A stretch of DNA of 64,000 nucleotides from Chitinophagaceae bacterium DXS (GTDB lineage: Bacteria > Bacteroidota > Bacteroidia > Chitinophagales > Chitinophagaceae), in the NCBI GenBank assembly GCA_030345135.1, contig CP128386.1, forward strand, positions 4,621,008 through 4,685,007, written 5' to 3'. This document shows, piece by piece, positions 1 through 7,795 of the stretch. Made by a program: the position numbers and the translations under genes. The notes under the pieces were generated by a model that was not told the DNA's origin, made no database searches, and saw only the letters and a program-made list of their open reading frames with translations. Positions within the stretch are counted from its first letter, which is position 1, and every line of letters begins with the position of its first letter.

Positions 1-35
1 TCGTACTTCATCCGGAACTTATAAAGATAAAAGAA

Positions 36-72
36 ACGTTCGCTTGTCGCACCTACCGTACTTCGTACTTAA
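36..72. repeat. Heptad unit with conserved 'aggtgcgacaa' tail, copy 1
   Basis: Read on the minus strand this is ttaagtacgaagtacgg followed by aggtgcgacaag. The same composite (acgaagt-type heptads plus the aggtgcg-caacgtgag tail) recurs twice at 57244-57390. The non-heptad tail is conserved between sites over 57 kb apart, so this is a dispersed element and not just a microsatellite. Confidence 0.7.
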
Positions 73-83
73 GGGTGTTGCAC

Positions 84-115
84 AAAAAAGCCACAACGCA
101 CCCGGCGTCATGGCT
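84..115 (-). terminator. Rho-independent terminator of the DUF1573 pair
   Basis: On the minus strand, just after the stop at 141, an 11-bp stem (agccatgacgc / gcgttgtggct, two central mismatches) with a 5-nt loop is followed by a run of T. Position and orientation fit the end of the two-gene DUF1573 transcript. Confidence 0.65.
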
Positions 116-140
116 ATAAAAATTTAAGATATAAACTCAA

Positions 141-521
141 CTACTTTCCTCCGCCTTCTACAACTTCTCCGTCAATTTCAAGAATTACCGGTTCTGCTAT
201 TTTAGCGAATTTTACTGTAACCTTTTTTGTGAAAGGTCCGCCTGCTGCGGCATTGTAAGTTACCTTAATAGTAGATGTCTTGCCTTTTAACACGGCTGCT
301 TTGGAGTATTCAGGTGAAGTACATCCGCATTCCGCTGTGGCTGTTTCAATCATTAAAGGTTTACTACCGTTGTTGGTAAATGTGAAATTGGTTGTAACCG
401 GCTTTCCCTGGGTAATTTTTCCAAAGGAATGCTTGGTTTCAGAAAATTTAACGTCAGATGCCTGCTGAGAAAAGGCATAAGTGCCAATCAATAAGGCAAA
501 TAATACCAATAATTTTTTCAT
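141..521 (-). CDS. DUF1573 family secreted protein
   Basis: A 126-residue exported protein. Residues 1-19 form a signal peptide (MKKLLVLFALLIGTYAFSQ). The rest is one DUF1573 domain, an immunoglobulin-like beta-sandwich common in Bacteroidota, with the diagnostic AECGCTSP cysteine motif near residue 65 and a C-terminal EIDGEVVEGG strand. It starts 20 nt after the stop of the paralogue at 542-976, so the two probably share a transcript ending at the hairpin at 84-115. The biochemical role of DUF1573 proteins is not established. The fold suggests binding of a surface or periplasmic partner, but no partner gene is adjacent. Family call secure; function unknown. Confidence 0.88.
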   Translation of the reverse strand: MKKLLVLFALLIGTYAFSQQASDVKFSETKHSFGKITQGKPVTTNFTFTNNGSKPLMIETATAECGCTSPEYSKAAVLKGKTSTIKVTYNAAAGGPFTKKVTVKFAKIAEPVILEIDGEVVEGGGK

Positions 522-541
522 ATTACGAATGTTTTACCGAA

Positions 542-976
542 TTAGTTTTTTGTTGCCGGTGTGCTTTCGGCAAATGTTTCTCCGTGGAATTTGACTACTT
601 TGCTCAGGCCGTTATTAAAGAAGATAGTGGCTGTTTTAGTGAAAGCTCCTGAAGCTGCTGCATTGAATCCAAGTGTAACCTTAAATGATTCTCCCGGCGC
701 GTAAGGTCCAGCTTTCCATTTAGGAGTGGTGCAACCGCAACCTACCTGCACGTTTTCAATCTTTACGGGGCTGTTGCTTATGTTTTTAAGAGAGATATCG
801 TATTCAACTGGTTTGCCCTGGGGAATTTTGCCAAAATCGTGGTCAAGCTCGCTAAACTCTACAACTTTTGTAGCATCAGCGCTTTGGGTTGTTGCAGATC
901 CCTGGCCTGTTGGTGTTTGCGCGTTAACGAGGCCGGCAACAAGTAATGCACCTAATAAAAAGGTTATCTTTTTCAT
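542..976 (-). CDS. DUF1573 family secreted protein, paralogue
   Basis: A 144-residue protein using the ATG at 976, which gives a clean signal peptide (MKKITFLLGALLVAGLVNAQ); a farther in-frame ATG at 997 would spoil it. A Thr/Ser/Gln-rich linker (residues ~20-38) precedes the DUF1573 domain (HDFGKIPQGKP, then VGCGCTTPKW). It is similar throughout to the downstream gene at 141-521, so the pair looks like a tandem duplication. It is the first gene of the pair, with a TAnnTTTG-type -7 box at 995-1002. Molecular function unknown; export and domain assignment are clear. Confidence 0.88.
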   Translation of the reverse strand: MKKITFLLGALLVAGLVNAQTPTGQGSATTQSADATKVVEFSELDHDFGKIPQGKPVEYDISLKNISNSPVKIENVQVGCGCTTPKWKAGPYAPGESFKVTLGFNAAASGAFTKTATIFFNNGLSKVVKFHGETFAESTPATKN

Positions 977-994
977 TCCGTGTTTTTTATTGTA

Positions 995-1002
995 CAAAAG
1001 TA
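995..1002 (-). promoter_or_regulatory. Bacteroidota -7 box (TACTTTTG) for the DUF1573 pair
   Basis: The minus-strand octamer TACTTTTG matches the TAnnTTTG consensus of Bacteroidota primary-sigma promoters and lies ~20 nt before the ATG at 976. No convincing -33 TTTG was found. Confidence 0.5.
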
Positions 1003-1144
1003 ATGAACTAACAGACTATAAATTGCCGCTAGGACTTTAAAAGTCTGCATGGGTTTAAATTTAGAATAATATTAATGAATTTTGTGCTCATAATAAAAGA
1101 AAATAGGCCTGCCGGGAAGCATTTTAGATTATGCAAATAATCAA

Positions 1145-1152
1145 TACATTTG
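1145..1152 (+). promoter_or_regulatory. Possible -7 box (TACATTTG) before the E1 gene
   Basis: TACATTTG fits TAnnTTTG but lies only 4 nt before the ATG at 1157. If it is the real -7 box, the transcript would start near or after that ATG, and translation would be leaderless or begin at the internal ATG at 1196 (Met14). It helps decide the start but is only a consensus match. Confidence 0.4.
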
Positions 1153-1156
1153 GCGC

Positions 1157-3550
1157 ATGGAAAATCTTGCTGTTCATACAGATGCAAACAATGATATGCT
1201 TTCTTATGAAGATTTCCGTACGGAAGTACTGAATGATTATAAGCGGGCCATTGAAAGTCGTGAAGTGAGTCTTTTGGGGAGAAGGGAAGTGCTTACCGGG
1301 AAAGCCAAGTTTGGAATTTTTGGCGATGGTAAAGAAGTGGCGCAGGTGGCGATGGCCAAGTTTTTTAAACCGGGAGATTTCAGGTCGGGGTACTACCGCG
1401 ATCAGACTTTTGCATTTGCATCCGGGCTCGCCCAGGTGCAGGATTTCTTTGCACAATTATATTCTGACCCGAACATCGAAAACGAACCGCTGAGTGCAGG
1501 CAGGCAAATGACGGGACATTTTGTGACCCGCAATGTGGATGAACAGGGCAATTTTGTTGACATAGGCCATCAGAAGAATACAGCTTCGGATATGGCGCCG
1601 ACTGCGGCCCAAATGCCTCGCTCTGTCGGGCTGGCTTTTGCATCCAAGCTGTTCAGAAACTCAGCCGTTTTAAAGCCTTTTACACAATTTTCCACTAACG
1701 GCAATGAAGTTTGTTTTTGCACTATCGGTGATGCTTCAACAAGTGAGGGACATTTTTGGGAAACAATAAATGCAGCAGGCGTACTGCAGGTTCCGCTTGC
1801 AATATTTGTTTGGGATGATGGTTATGGTATTTCCGTTCCCAAGCAATTACAAACTACCAAAGGATCCATTTCTGCTGCTTTGCAGGGTTTTCAAAAGAAG
1901 CCCGATACAAACGGAATCGATATATATAAGGTGAAGGGATGGGATTATGCCGGCATGTGTGAAGTGTTTGAACAGGCTATTCAAAAAATACGGGATACAC
2001 ATATTCCGGCGATATTTCATGTTGATGAGTTGACACAGCCGCAAGGGCATTCCACTTCAGGAAGTCATGAAAGATACAAATCTCCCGAGCGTCTTGAATG
2101 GGAGAGGGAATGGGATTGTATCAGGAAAATGCGTGAATGGATCGTTGATAATGAGATTGCGGTTAATTCAGAGCTCATTGAAATTGAAGCTAACGCGAAA
2201 AAATATGTGCGCGAATGCAGAAATACCGCATGGAGCAACTATATAACGCCTTTAAAGGAAATGGCAGCCAATGCTATTTCCCTTATCAAAAGCACTCCGG
2301 TAAACGATGTTGAATCGCACAATGATCTGCAGAAAATTGCGCACGAATTAGCGGGAAATAAAGAGCCGTTCAGAAGGGATATTTTACGCGCATTATCACT
2401 TGCCATTTCTACGGTAAGGCACAGTTCTGCTGCGCAGGAGCTGATTGACCACAAAGCATCATTGCTGGAAGAAAATGCACGTCTGTATAATACCTACTTG
2501 TATGATGATGGTCCGAAAAGTGCCTTGCGTGTGCCTGAAGTGAAAGCTGCATTCGGATCAGATGCTCCCTTTATAAACGGTTATGAAGTGCTCAACCGTT
2601 ATTTTGATCAGTTGTTTAAGGCCAACCCGCTCGTAGTTGCTTTCGGTGAAGATGTAGGAACAATTGGTGATGTGAACCAGGGATTTGCAGGCTTGCAGCA
2701 AAAACATGGTGATAACAGGATCTTCGATACAGGTATACGTGAACTTACCATAATGGGGCAGGGGATAGGGCTTGCATTACGCGGCCTTAGGCCAATTGCT
2801 GAGATTCAGTATATGGATTATATGGTGTATGGCCTGCAACCACTGACGGATGATGTGGCTTCACTTCATTTCAGAACAGTAGGTCAGCAGAGCTGTCCGC
2901 TGATCGTACGTACGCGTGGCCACAGGCTGGAAGGGATCTGGCATAGTGGATCTCCAATGGGGATGTTGATCAACTCGCTCAGGGGAATGCATGTATGTGT
3001 GCCTCGCAGCATGGTTCAGGCTGCAGGAATGTACAACACATTATTGCAAAGTAACGATCCGGCGCTGGTGATTGAATGTTTGAATGGTTACCGCCTGAAA
3101 GAAAAGCTTCCACAAAACCTTGTTGAGTTTACTGTTCCGCTTGGCATACCGGAAGTCTTAAAAGAAGGTGATGATATCACAATTGTTTCTTACGGATCAG
3201 TTTTACGCATTATACAGGACGCTGCCGAAAGGTTAGAAAAACAGGGAATTAACTGCGAAATTATAGACGTACAGACGTTGCTGCCATTCGATATTCATCA
3301 TTCCATCCTGGAATCTTTGAAGAAAACCAACAGGATTGTTTTTGTTGATGAAGATGTTCCTGGCGGTGCCGCTGCTTACATGTTCAATAAAGTAATGGAA
3401 GAACAGAAAGGCTATAAATGGCTGGATGTTGCTCCGCGCACGATAACCGCAAAAGCACACAGACCATCTTATGGCAGTGACGGAGACTACTTCAGCAAAC
3501 CCAATGCTGAAGAGATATTTGATGTGATTATGGATATGATGAAGGAGTAG
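1157..3550 (+). CDS. 2-oxoacid dehydrogenase E1, fused alpha and beta subunits
   Basis: A 797-residue thiamine-diphosphate enzyme, the decarboxylating E1 of a branched-chain/2-oxoacid dehydrogenase complex. Residues ~20-380 are E1-alpha, with the ThDP motif beginning GDASTSEGHFWETIN and closing at WDDGYGIS. Residues ~470-797 are E1-beta, with FGEDVGTIGD and the HSGSPMGML and CVPRS stretches near the cofactor and subunit contacts. Many bacteria encode the halves separately; the fused form is common in Bacteroidota. The usual E2 and E3 genes are not adjacent, so substrate (2-oxoisovalerate or pyruvate) cannot be read from context. The start could be the ATG at 1157 or Met14 at 1196. Fold and reaction class are secure. 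Confidence 0.93.
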   Translation: MENLAVHTDANNDMLSYEDFRTEVLNDYKRAIESREVSLLGRREVLTGKAKFGIFGDGKEVAQVAMAKFFKPGDFRSGYYRDQTFAFASGLAQVQDFFAQLYSDPNIENEPLSAGRQMTGHFVTRNVDEQGNFVDIGHQKNTASDMAPTAAQMPRSVGLAFASKLFRNSAVLKPFTQFSTNGNEVCFCTIGDASTSEGHFWETINAAGVLQVPLAIFVWDDGYGISVPKQLQTTKGSISAALQGFQKKPDTNGIDIYKVKGWDYAGMCEVFEQAIQKIRDTHIPAIFHVDELTQPQGHSTSGSHERYKSPERLEWEREWDCIRKMREWIVDNEIAVNSELIEIEANAKKYVRECRNTAWSNYITPLKEMAANAISLIKSTPVNDVESHNDLQKIAHELAGNKEPFRRDILRALSLAISTVRHSSAAQELIDHKASLLEENARLYNTYLYDDGPKSALRVPEVKAAFGSDAPFINGYEVLNRYFDQLFKANPLVVAFGEDVGTIGDVNQGFAGLQQKHGDNRIFDTGIRELTIMGQGIGLALRGLRPIAEIQYMDYMVYGLQPLTDDVASLHFRTVGQQSCPLIVRTRGHRLEGIWHSGSPMGMLINSLRGMHVCVPRSMVQAAGMYNTLLQSNDPALVIECLNGYRLKEKLPQNLVEFTVPLGIPEVLKEGDDITIVSYGSVLRIIQDAAERLEKQGINCEIIDVQTLLPFDIHHSILESLKKTNRIVFVDEDVPGGAAAYMFNKVMEEQKGYKWLDVAPRTITAKAHRPSYGSDGDYFSKPNAEEIFDVIMDMMKE

Positions 3551-3593
3551 TTGTGTCGCGTGGAGATGTAACTTGTTAGAAGGTTTTTTAATG

Positions 3594-3743
3594 GACAATT
3601 GATAATTGAAAATTGAAAATGAGGGTTGGTCTGAAAGGTGAAGCTTGCAAATCGTCAATTAGCAGGCTTTACTTCAAATGCCTCAAGCCTCACACCTTAC
3701 ACCTCAAGCCTCATACCTTACACCTGAAACCTGACACCTCAAA
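3594..3743 (+). repeat. Heptad arrays (attgaaa and acctcaa families)
   Basis: 3594-3624 is a run of the attgaaa heptad. 3680-3743 is nine uninterrupted heptads of the acctcaa/gcctcac/accttac type, each with CT at positions 3-4. The array stops about 10 nt before the ATG of the next gene. Open frames read through it are artefacts. Confidence 0.85.
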
Positions 3744-3753
3744 TTCACAAACC

Positions 3754-4122
3754 ATGAATATACCTGAAGGATATCAAGCTGTAATGCCTTACCTCATCGT
3801 TAATGATGCTCCGGGATTTATTGCATTTCTGAAGAAGGTTTTTGATGGAACGGAAAAAATGCGCGAGCTGCGTGACGATCATAAGATCATGCATGCAGAG
3901 GTTGTAATTAACGGATCCGTTATTATGCTTGCCGATGCTACCGAGGCTTATCCTCCAAAAACTTCGGGGATGTTTGTTTACGTGGATGATGTAGATAAAG
4001 TATATGAACTTGCACTGAAAGAAGGCTGTCACAGCCTCATGCCCCCGGCTAACAAAGAATACGGTCGCGCCGCCGGTTTCAATGATGTATATGGCAACAC
4101 CTGGTGGCCCGTAACGCCTTAG
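3754..4122 (+). CDS. VOC-fold (PhnB/glyoxalase-like) protein
   Basis: A 122-residue protein beginning MNIPEGYQAVMPYLIV at the ATG at 3754. Upstream in-frame codons are heptad repeat and were rejected. It has the beta-alpha-beta-beta-beta repeat of the vicinal-oxygen-chelate superfamily: VNDAPGFIAFLKKVF helix, the HAEVVINGSVIMLAD strand pair, and YGRAAGFNDVYGNTWW near the C terminus, typical of PhnB-like members. Such proteins bind metals or small molecules, and many remain uncharacterised; substrate cannot be deduced. It stands alone between repeat-filled gaps. Confidence 0.85.
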   Translation: MNIPEGYQAVMPYLIVNDAPGFIAFLKKVFDGTEKMRELRDDHKIMHAEVVINGSVIMLADATEAYPPKTSGMFVYVDDVDKVYELALKEGCHSLMPPANKEYGRAAGFNDVYGNTWWPVTP

Positions 4123-4123
4123 G

Positions 4124-4490
4124 GTTATACGTTGTAAGTTATACGTTGTACGTTTTTGAGACCAGCTGAAAGCCTAAAGCCCAAAGCCTAAAACTAAATG
4201 CGGAGAAAGGGGCCTTTTTGTAATCTTTACTTCTTTTTGTGTTCCTTTGCGCCTTAGTGTCTTTGTGGCAGATAAGTTGTACGTTGTAAGTTATACGTTG
4301 TACGTTTTTCTCCTTAGAAGTTTTCTTCGTGTTCCTTTGTGACCGTTGTGACTTCGTGGTTCTTAATTTGTGTTTCAAACCTTCGTGCCCCTTTATGTTC
4401 GTTGTGCCTTCGTGTTTCAAACCTTGCGCCCTGGCGCATAAAAAAGACGCCGTGTTTCTCAGCGTCGCCCTGTCTCCGTGGTTCAAAAAA
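4124..4490 (+). repeat. Repeat-filled gap: gtaagtt/atacgtt heptads and 'cctttgtg' repeats
   Basis: No gene here. 4124-4157 and 4273-4306 are near-identical runs of atacgtt/gtaagtt/gtacgtt heptads. 4170-4196 is an aaagcct run. 4225-4490 holds a looser T/G-rich tract built on cttcgtg, ctttgtg and gtgtttc words with spacing of 8-11 nt. The tract ends right beside the stop codon of the minus-strand cytidylate kinase gene. Confidence 0.75.
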
Positions 4491-4492
4491 AA

Positions 4493-5197
4493 TTATGCTT
4501 TGGGATGTATACTTTCGCCTTTCAATCTTTCCTTTACCCATTTATGTGCCACTTTCAGCTGTTCTTCCATTGTCAGGTTGGAATTGTCCAGCACCAGTGC
4601 ATCGTCTGCTTTTCGCAACGGGCTAATCTCGCGATTGCTGTCCATATAATCACGCATTTCAAGGTTAATGCGTACTTCATCCAGTGTTATATCCGGATTC
4701 CTTTCAAAAAGCTCTTTAAATCTTCTCTCAACGCGTACTGCCGGATCTGCAGTCATAAAAATCTTTAATTCTGCATCAGGAAATACAGTCGTGCCGATAT
4801 CCCTTCCGTCCATAACAATACCTTTCTTTTCGCCCATTTTCTGTTGCTGATCTACTGCAAATTCTCTTACTTCCTTAACGGCGGCAATTGCACTTACATG
4901 TTCACTTACCAATAGATCTCTTATCAGTGCTTCCACATTTTCTCCGTTCAGGTATATATCACTTCTGCCGCTTCTTTCATTAAACTCAAACCAAAGCTCA
5001 ATATTGTGGAGCGCTTTTTTTACTTCGGCCGACTTTTCATGGTTAACGTGATTTCTGAGAAAATACAGTGTAATAGCACGGTACATGGCTCCGCTATCTA
5101 TAAATACATAATTCAATTCCCTTGCCAGTTGCTTGGCTAGTGTACTTTTTCCGCAGGAAGAAAAACCGTCTATCGTTACTATTATTTTGTGTGCCAT
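4493..5197 (-). CDS. cmk: Cytidylate kinase
   Basis: A 234-residue (d)CMP kinase that phosphorylates CMP/dCMP with ATP in pyrimidine nucleotide recycling; cytosolic. The ATG at 5197 (MAHKIIVTIDG) is preferred over an in-frame ATG at 5239 because the P-loop (GFSSCGKST, residues ~11-19) then sits at the N terminus as usual. Other hallmarks are SGAMYRAIT (CMP-binding region), MDGRDIGTTVFPDAELKIF and the lid arginines in RRFKEL. Length is normal for the bacterial enzyme. A TAnnTTGC-type -7 box is at 5215-5222. Confidence 0.95.
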   Translation of the reverse strand: MAHKIIVTIDGFSSCGKSTLAKQLARELNYVFIDSGAMYRAITLYFLRNHVNHEKSAEVKKALHNIELWFEFNERSGRSDIYLNGENVEALIRDLLVSEHVSAIAAVKEVREFAVDQQQKMGEKKGIVMDGRDIGTTVFPDAELKIFMTADPAVRVERRFKELFERNPDITLDEVRINLEMRDYMDSNREISPLRKADDALVLDNSNLTMEEQLKVAHKWVKERLKGESIHPKA

Positions 5198-5214
5198 ACT
5201 ACAGCAAAATTGCG

Positions 5215-5222
5215 GCAAATTA
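5215..5222 (-). promoter_or_regulatory. Putative -7 box (TAATTTGC) for cmk
   Basis: Minus-strand TAATTTGC, ~18 nt before the cmk ATG, resembles the Bacteroidota -7 consensus. No -33 element recognised. Confidence 0.35.
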
Positions 5223-5239
5223 TTGTGTAATGCAAGCAA

Positions 5240-5270
5240 AAAAGAAAAGCCATCTCAAAGATGGCTTTTA
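5240..5270 (-). terminator. Rho-independent terminator of the LolA-like gene
   Basis: A perfect 8-bp stem (agccatct / agatggct, 3-nt loop, 5248-5266 region) is followed on the minus strand by ttttctttttt. It lies ~25 nt past the stop at 5294. Confidence 0.8.
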
Positions 5271-5293
5271 AATATAAAGTATATTACAAATTA

Positions 5294-5923
5294 TTAGTTG
5301 GTAATCACTTCAACACCGGGATGTTTTGCTGCATCAAAAACGAATTTGTTATCGGGTAAAGATGCGTTTGTGTTTATGTTGGACAAAGAGAAATCAATCG
5401 TATTGTCACTTTTGTCAAGAATGTGCGCTTTGGTGATCATATTTTTCGATTTATCTACAAATACATTCACCTGTTTGAAATTTTTCTTTGAATCCACCGG
5501 TATCATCTGGATTTCGCTAAAGGCACCTGCAGAAGAAACTAATTTGTAAGTAAAATCTTTGTCGTAAAAATTAGAAAGCAATTTTTGCGGGGTTAATGTC
5601 TTGTTGTCGTTGTCCACATCACTTACTGTAACCTCACTTTCGCCATTGTAGTTCCAGGTTTTGGTTCCATTGCAAAAAATCTCAGTGCTTCCCTGTTTAA
5701 TATAATATTGTTGCCCTTTAAATGAAATTAACCCGTTTACAGACCCTTTTTTCACATTTTTCTTGTCCCTGGTCGTGTACGAAAAATTTGCGGTAACTCC
5801 TTTCAGCGTTTTTAGCTTAGCACTCACGCCGTCCAGTATTTTTTTTGCATTTGCATCATTTTGCGCTTGTGATATAATTCCCAATCCCAGAAAAACCGTT
5901 AACAATAAATAGAATTTTTTCAT
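5294..5923 (-). CDS. LolA-like outer-membrane lipoprotein carrier protein
   Basis: A 209-residue periplasmic protein with signal peptide (MKKFYLLLTVFLGLGIISQAQ). The mature part begins with the amphipathic KKILDGVSAKLKTLKGVTANFSY segment pattern of LolA-type proteins (given in part only), followed by an antiparallel beta-sheet, including ITKAHILDKSDNTIDFSLSN, matching the half-barrel that shields lipoprotein acyl chains. Bacteroidota LolA homologues are often annotated this way without experimental proof of lipoprotein transfer. It is monocistronic, with a TATATTTG -7 box at 5944-5951 and its own terminator. Confidence 0.82.
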   Translation of the reverse strand: MKKFYLLLTVFLGLGIISQAQNDANAKKILDGVSAKLKTLKGVTANFSYTTRDKKNVKKGSVNGLISFKGQQYYIKQGSTEIFCNGTKTWNYNGESEVTVSDVDNDNKTLTPQKLLSNFYDKDFTYKLVSSAGAFSEIQMIPVDSKKNFKQVNVFVDKSKNMITKAHILDKSDNTIDFSLSNINTNASLPDNKFVFDAAKHPGVEVITN

Positions 5924-5943
5924 CTTCTTACTTTTAAAGTTTG

Positions 5944-5951
5944 CAAATATA
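5944..5951 (-). promoter_or_regulatory. -7 box (TATATTTG) for the LolA-like gene
   Basis: Perfect TAnnTTTG match on the minus strand, ~20 nt before the ATG at 5923. The -33 element is not obvious. Confidence 0.5.
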
Positions 5952-6131
5952 AAAAAGAGGATATTGCTTTTTAATTATAAATTAATTGTTCAAACATTTA
6001 GAGTTGATCCTCTTTGAGATATTTAAGGCTAAATGTATACCGTATTTGATATTAATCAGTTATTTTTTAAAATTCTTAACTAGCACAATTAGCGGCATAA
6101 ATTTTCTATTCATAAATTGCCGTCTTTAATG

Positions 6132-6139
6132 TAATTTTG
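6132..6139 (+). promoter_or_regulatory. -7 box (TAATTTTG) for bamD
   Basis: TAATTTTG, 8 nt before the bamD ATG, fits TAnnTTTG and implies a very short or absent leader. No TTTG at the usual -33 spacing. Confidence 0.45.
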
Positions 6140-6147
6140 CCCGCTTT

Positions 6148-6972
6148 ATGAAGTTTTTTGTACATGTGCTTCTTATTGGTGTATTATTATCATCTTGTTC
6201 TTCTAAGTTTTCGAAGGTTATGAAGAGCAAGGATAGCGAATACAAACTTAAAATGGCTGAACAGTTTTATGCAAATAAAAAGTACAGCTATGCACAGCAG
6301 CTATTTGATGATCTGTTTCCTACGATGAAAGGAAAAGAGGGATATGAGGATGCATTTTATAAATATGCGTATTGTGCTTATTATCAGAAAGATTGGTTAA
6401 ATGCGGAGAACCTTTTTAAAACGTATATAGAAACGTTCCCCAACAGTCCGAGAGCCGAAGAGTGCGAGTATATGAGGGCATATACCTTCTATAAACAGTC
6501 GCCAAAAGTGGATCTGGATCAGACAAACACCACCAAAGCAATAGCATTGATGCAGGCATTTATCACAACGCACCCTACTTCAGAAAGGAGTAAGGAAGCA
6601 ACGGAGATAATTGCCAAACTCAGGCAAAAGCTGGAACTGAAGGAATTTAAAACGGCCGAATTATATTATAACCTTGGTCATTTTAAAAGCGCGGCAACGT
6701 CTTTTGGCACTTTGATAGACAATTATCCTGATTCTGACAAGGGCGACAATTATATGTTATATAAGATAAAATCATCTTACAAATATGCTGAGATGAGCTT
6801 TTATGACAAGCAGGAAGAGCGTTTTGAAAAAGTAATTACTGCATGCGGAGAATTTAAAGACCGGTTTCCGGACAGCAAATTACTTGCAGAGGTTGAAGAA
6901 TTTAAGACACATTCTACACATAATATAAAAAAAATACACAATGAGCAAGCTCAGGCGACAACTCAGCGCTAG
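6148..6972 (+). CDS. bamD: Outer-membrane assembly lipoprotein BamD
   Basis: A 274-residue lipoprotein of the BAM complex, which folds beta-barrels into the outer membrane. The signal peptide ends in a lipobox (LLSSCSS), giving a lipidated cysteine. About five TPR-like helical hairpins follow, e.g. AEQFYANKKYSYAQQLFDD and WLNAENLFKTYIETFPNS, as in BamD/YfiO. Length is near the E. coli protein. Its last 32 nt overlap rpoZ, and coaBC follows after a terminator, an order seen repeatedly in Bacteroidota. Confidence 0.92.
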   Translation: MKFFVHVLLIGVLLSSCSSKFSKVMKSKDSEYKLKMAEQFYANKKYSYAQQLFDDLFPTMKGKEGYEDAFYKYAYCAYYQKDWLNAENLFKTYIETFPNSPRAEECEYMRAYTFYKQSPKVDLDQTNTTKAIALMQAFITTHPTSERSKEATEIIAKLRQKLELKEFKTAELYYNLGHFKSAATSFGTLIDNYPDSDKGDNYMLYKIKSSYKYAEMSFYDKQEERFEKVITACGEFKDRFPDSKLLAEVEEFKTHSTHNIKKIHNEQAQATTQR

Positions 6973-7282
6973 TACCACAAATGTGGTGGAAACCAAAAGC
7001 CTGATTGATATTAAGGCCCAGACAGGAAACCTGTATGAGTCAATTTCAATCATAGCTAAAAGGGCCAACCAGATAAATGTGGCTATTAAAGAAGAGTTGC
7101 ATAACAAGCTGGAAGAATTTGCCAGCCATACAGACAGCCTTGAAGAAATTCATGAGAACAAGGAGCAGATCGAGATTTCAAGAGCGTATGAAAAAATGCC
7201 TAATCCTGCTATCCTTGCAACCCAGGAATTCATGGAAGGTAAAGTTTATCACCGCAAGAACGACGACGATCTGTTCAGATAA
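6941..7282 (+). CDS. rpoZ: RNA polymerase omega subunit (Bacteroidota type)
   Basis: A 113-residue homologue of omega, which binds the beta-prime subunit and aids RNA polymerase assembly. The segment TGNLYESISIIAKRANQIN carries the conserved omega core (Y-x-x-x-x-x-x-x-A-x-R-A-x-Q/I). The C-terminal half diverges from proteobacterial omega, as usual in this phylum. The ATG at 6941 lies inside the bamD reading frame (32-nt overlap), so the genes are probably translationally coupled. A terminator follows at 7311-7336. Confidence 0.85.
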   Translation: MSKLRRQLSASTTNVVETKSLIDIKAQTGNLYESISIIAKRANQINVAIKEELHNKLEEFASHTDSLEEIHENKEQIEISRAYEKMPNPAILATQEFMEGKVYHRKNDDDLFR

Positions 7283-7310
7283 GCAGAGCGGTGCGTTAAA
7301 TTATATAAGA

Positions 7311-7336
7311 AGGGTAGTGGAAACGCTGCCCTTTTT
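7311..7336 (+). terminator. Rho-independent terminator of bamD-rpoZ
   Basis: A 9-bp stem (agggtagtg / cgctgccct, two G-T wobbles), loop gaaa, then tttt, 28 nt after the rpoZ stop. It separates bamD-rpoZ from coaBC. Confidence 0.75.
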
Positions 7337-7783
7337 AGCTTTTAGCTATTAGCTGTCAGCTATGAGCCTGGAGGAGGTCCAGGTGTCAGGTATCAGGCGT
7401 CAGGGATCAGGTAAGAGGTGTTAGGTATTAGGTATGCAGGCTTTTGCCTTCTTCATTGTATGTCATTGTTTGACTGTCGCTTGCAATAAAACCAACCCGG
7501 AATATGTCAGCCACTCCAGCCCAACGTACTTCGTAATTCGTACTTCGTCCTTATTTCTTAAACCGGTCCCCAAAATATCAACCACTCCAACTCAACGTAA
7601 TTCGTACTTCGTACTTGCATCAAGAACTGCTCAAGATAAATCAGCAACTCTGACCTAACGTACTTCGTACCTCGTACTTTGTACTTTTACACCATTTCTG
7701 AGAAATAACGTTCTCCCCATTACATCGTACATCGTACACCATACATCGTACATCCGCCTTATCCAACATCAAACATCTTTTCG
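7337..7783 (+). repeat. 447-bp repeat-filled gap before coaBC
   Basis: Holds no gene. In order: agctatt heptads (7337-7366), about eight in-register aggtatc/aggtgtc heptads (7376-7435), a unique stretch, then three copies of a 63-72-bp higher-order unit (about 7503, 7575, 7638) made of a ccactccaactcaacgta-type lead and cttcgta heptads, and finally gtacatc heptads (7720-7755) leading to the coaBC promoter region. Confidence 0.8.
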
Positions 7784-7791
7784 TAATTTGG
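7784..7791 (+). promoter_or_regulatory. Putative -7 box (TAATTTGG) for coaBC
   Basis: TAATTTGG lies 4 nt before the GTG at 7796, directly after the gtacatc-type array. A near match to the Bacteroidota -7 consensus. Confidence 0.35.
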
Positions 7792-7795
7792 CAGC

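Noticed and set aside
3613-3753. Longer start for the VOC protein
   Set aside because: The extra 47 residues are translated heptads (HTLHLKP-type repeats), not conserved protein.
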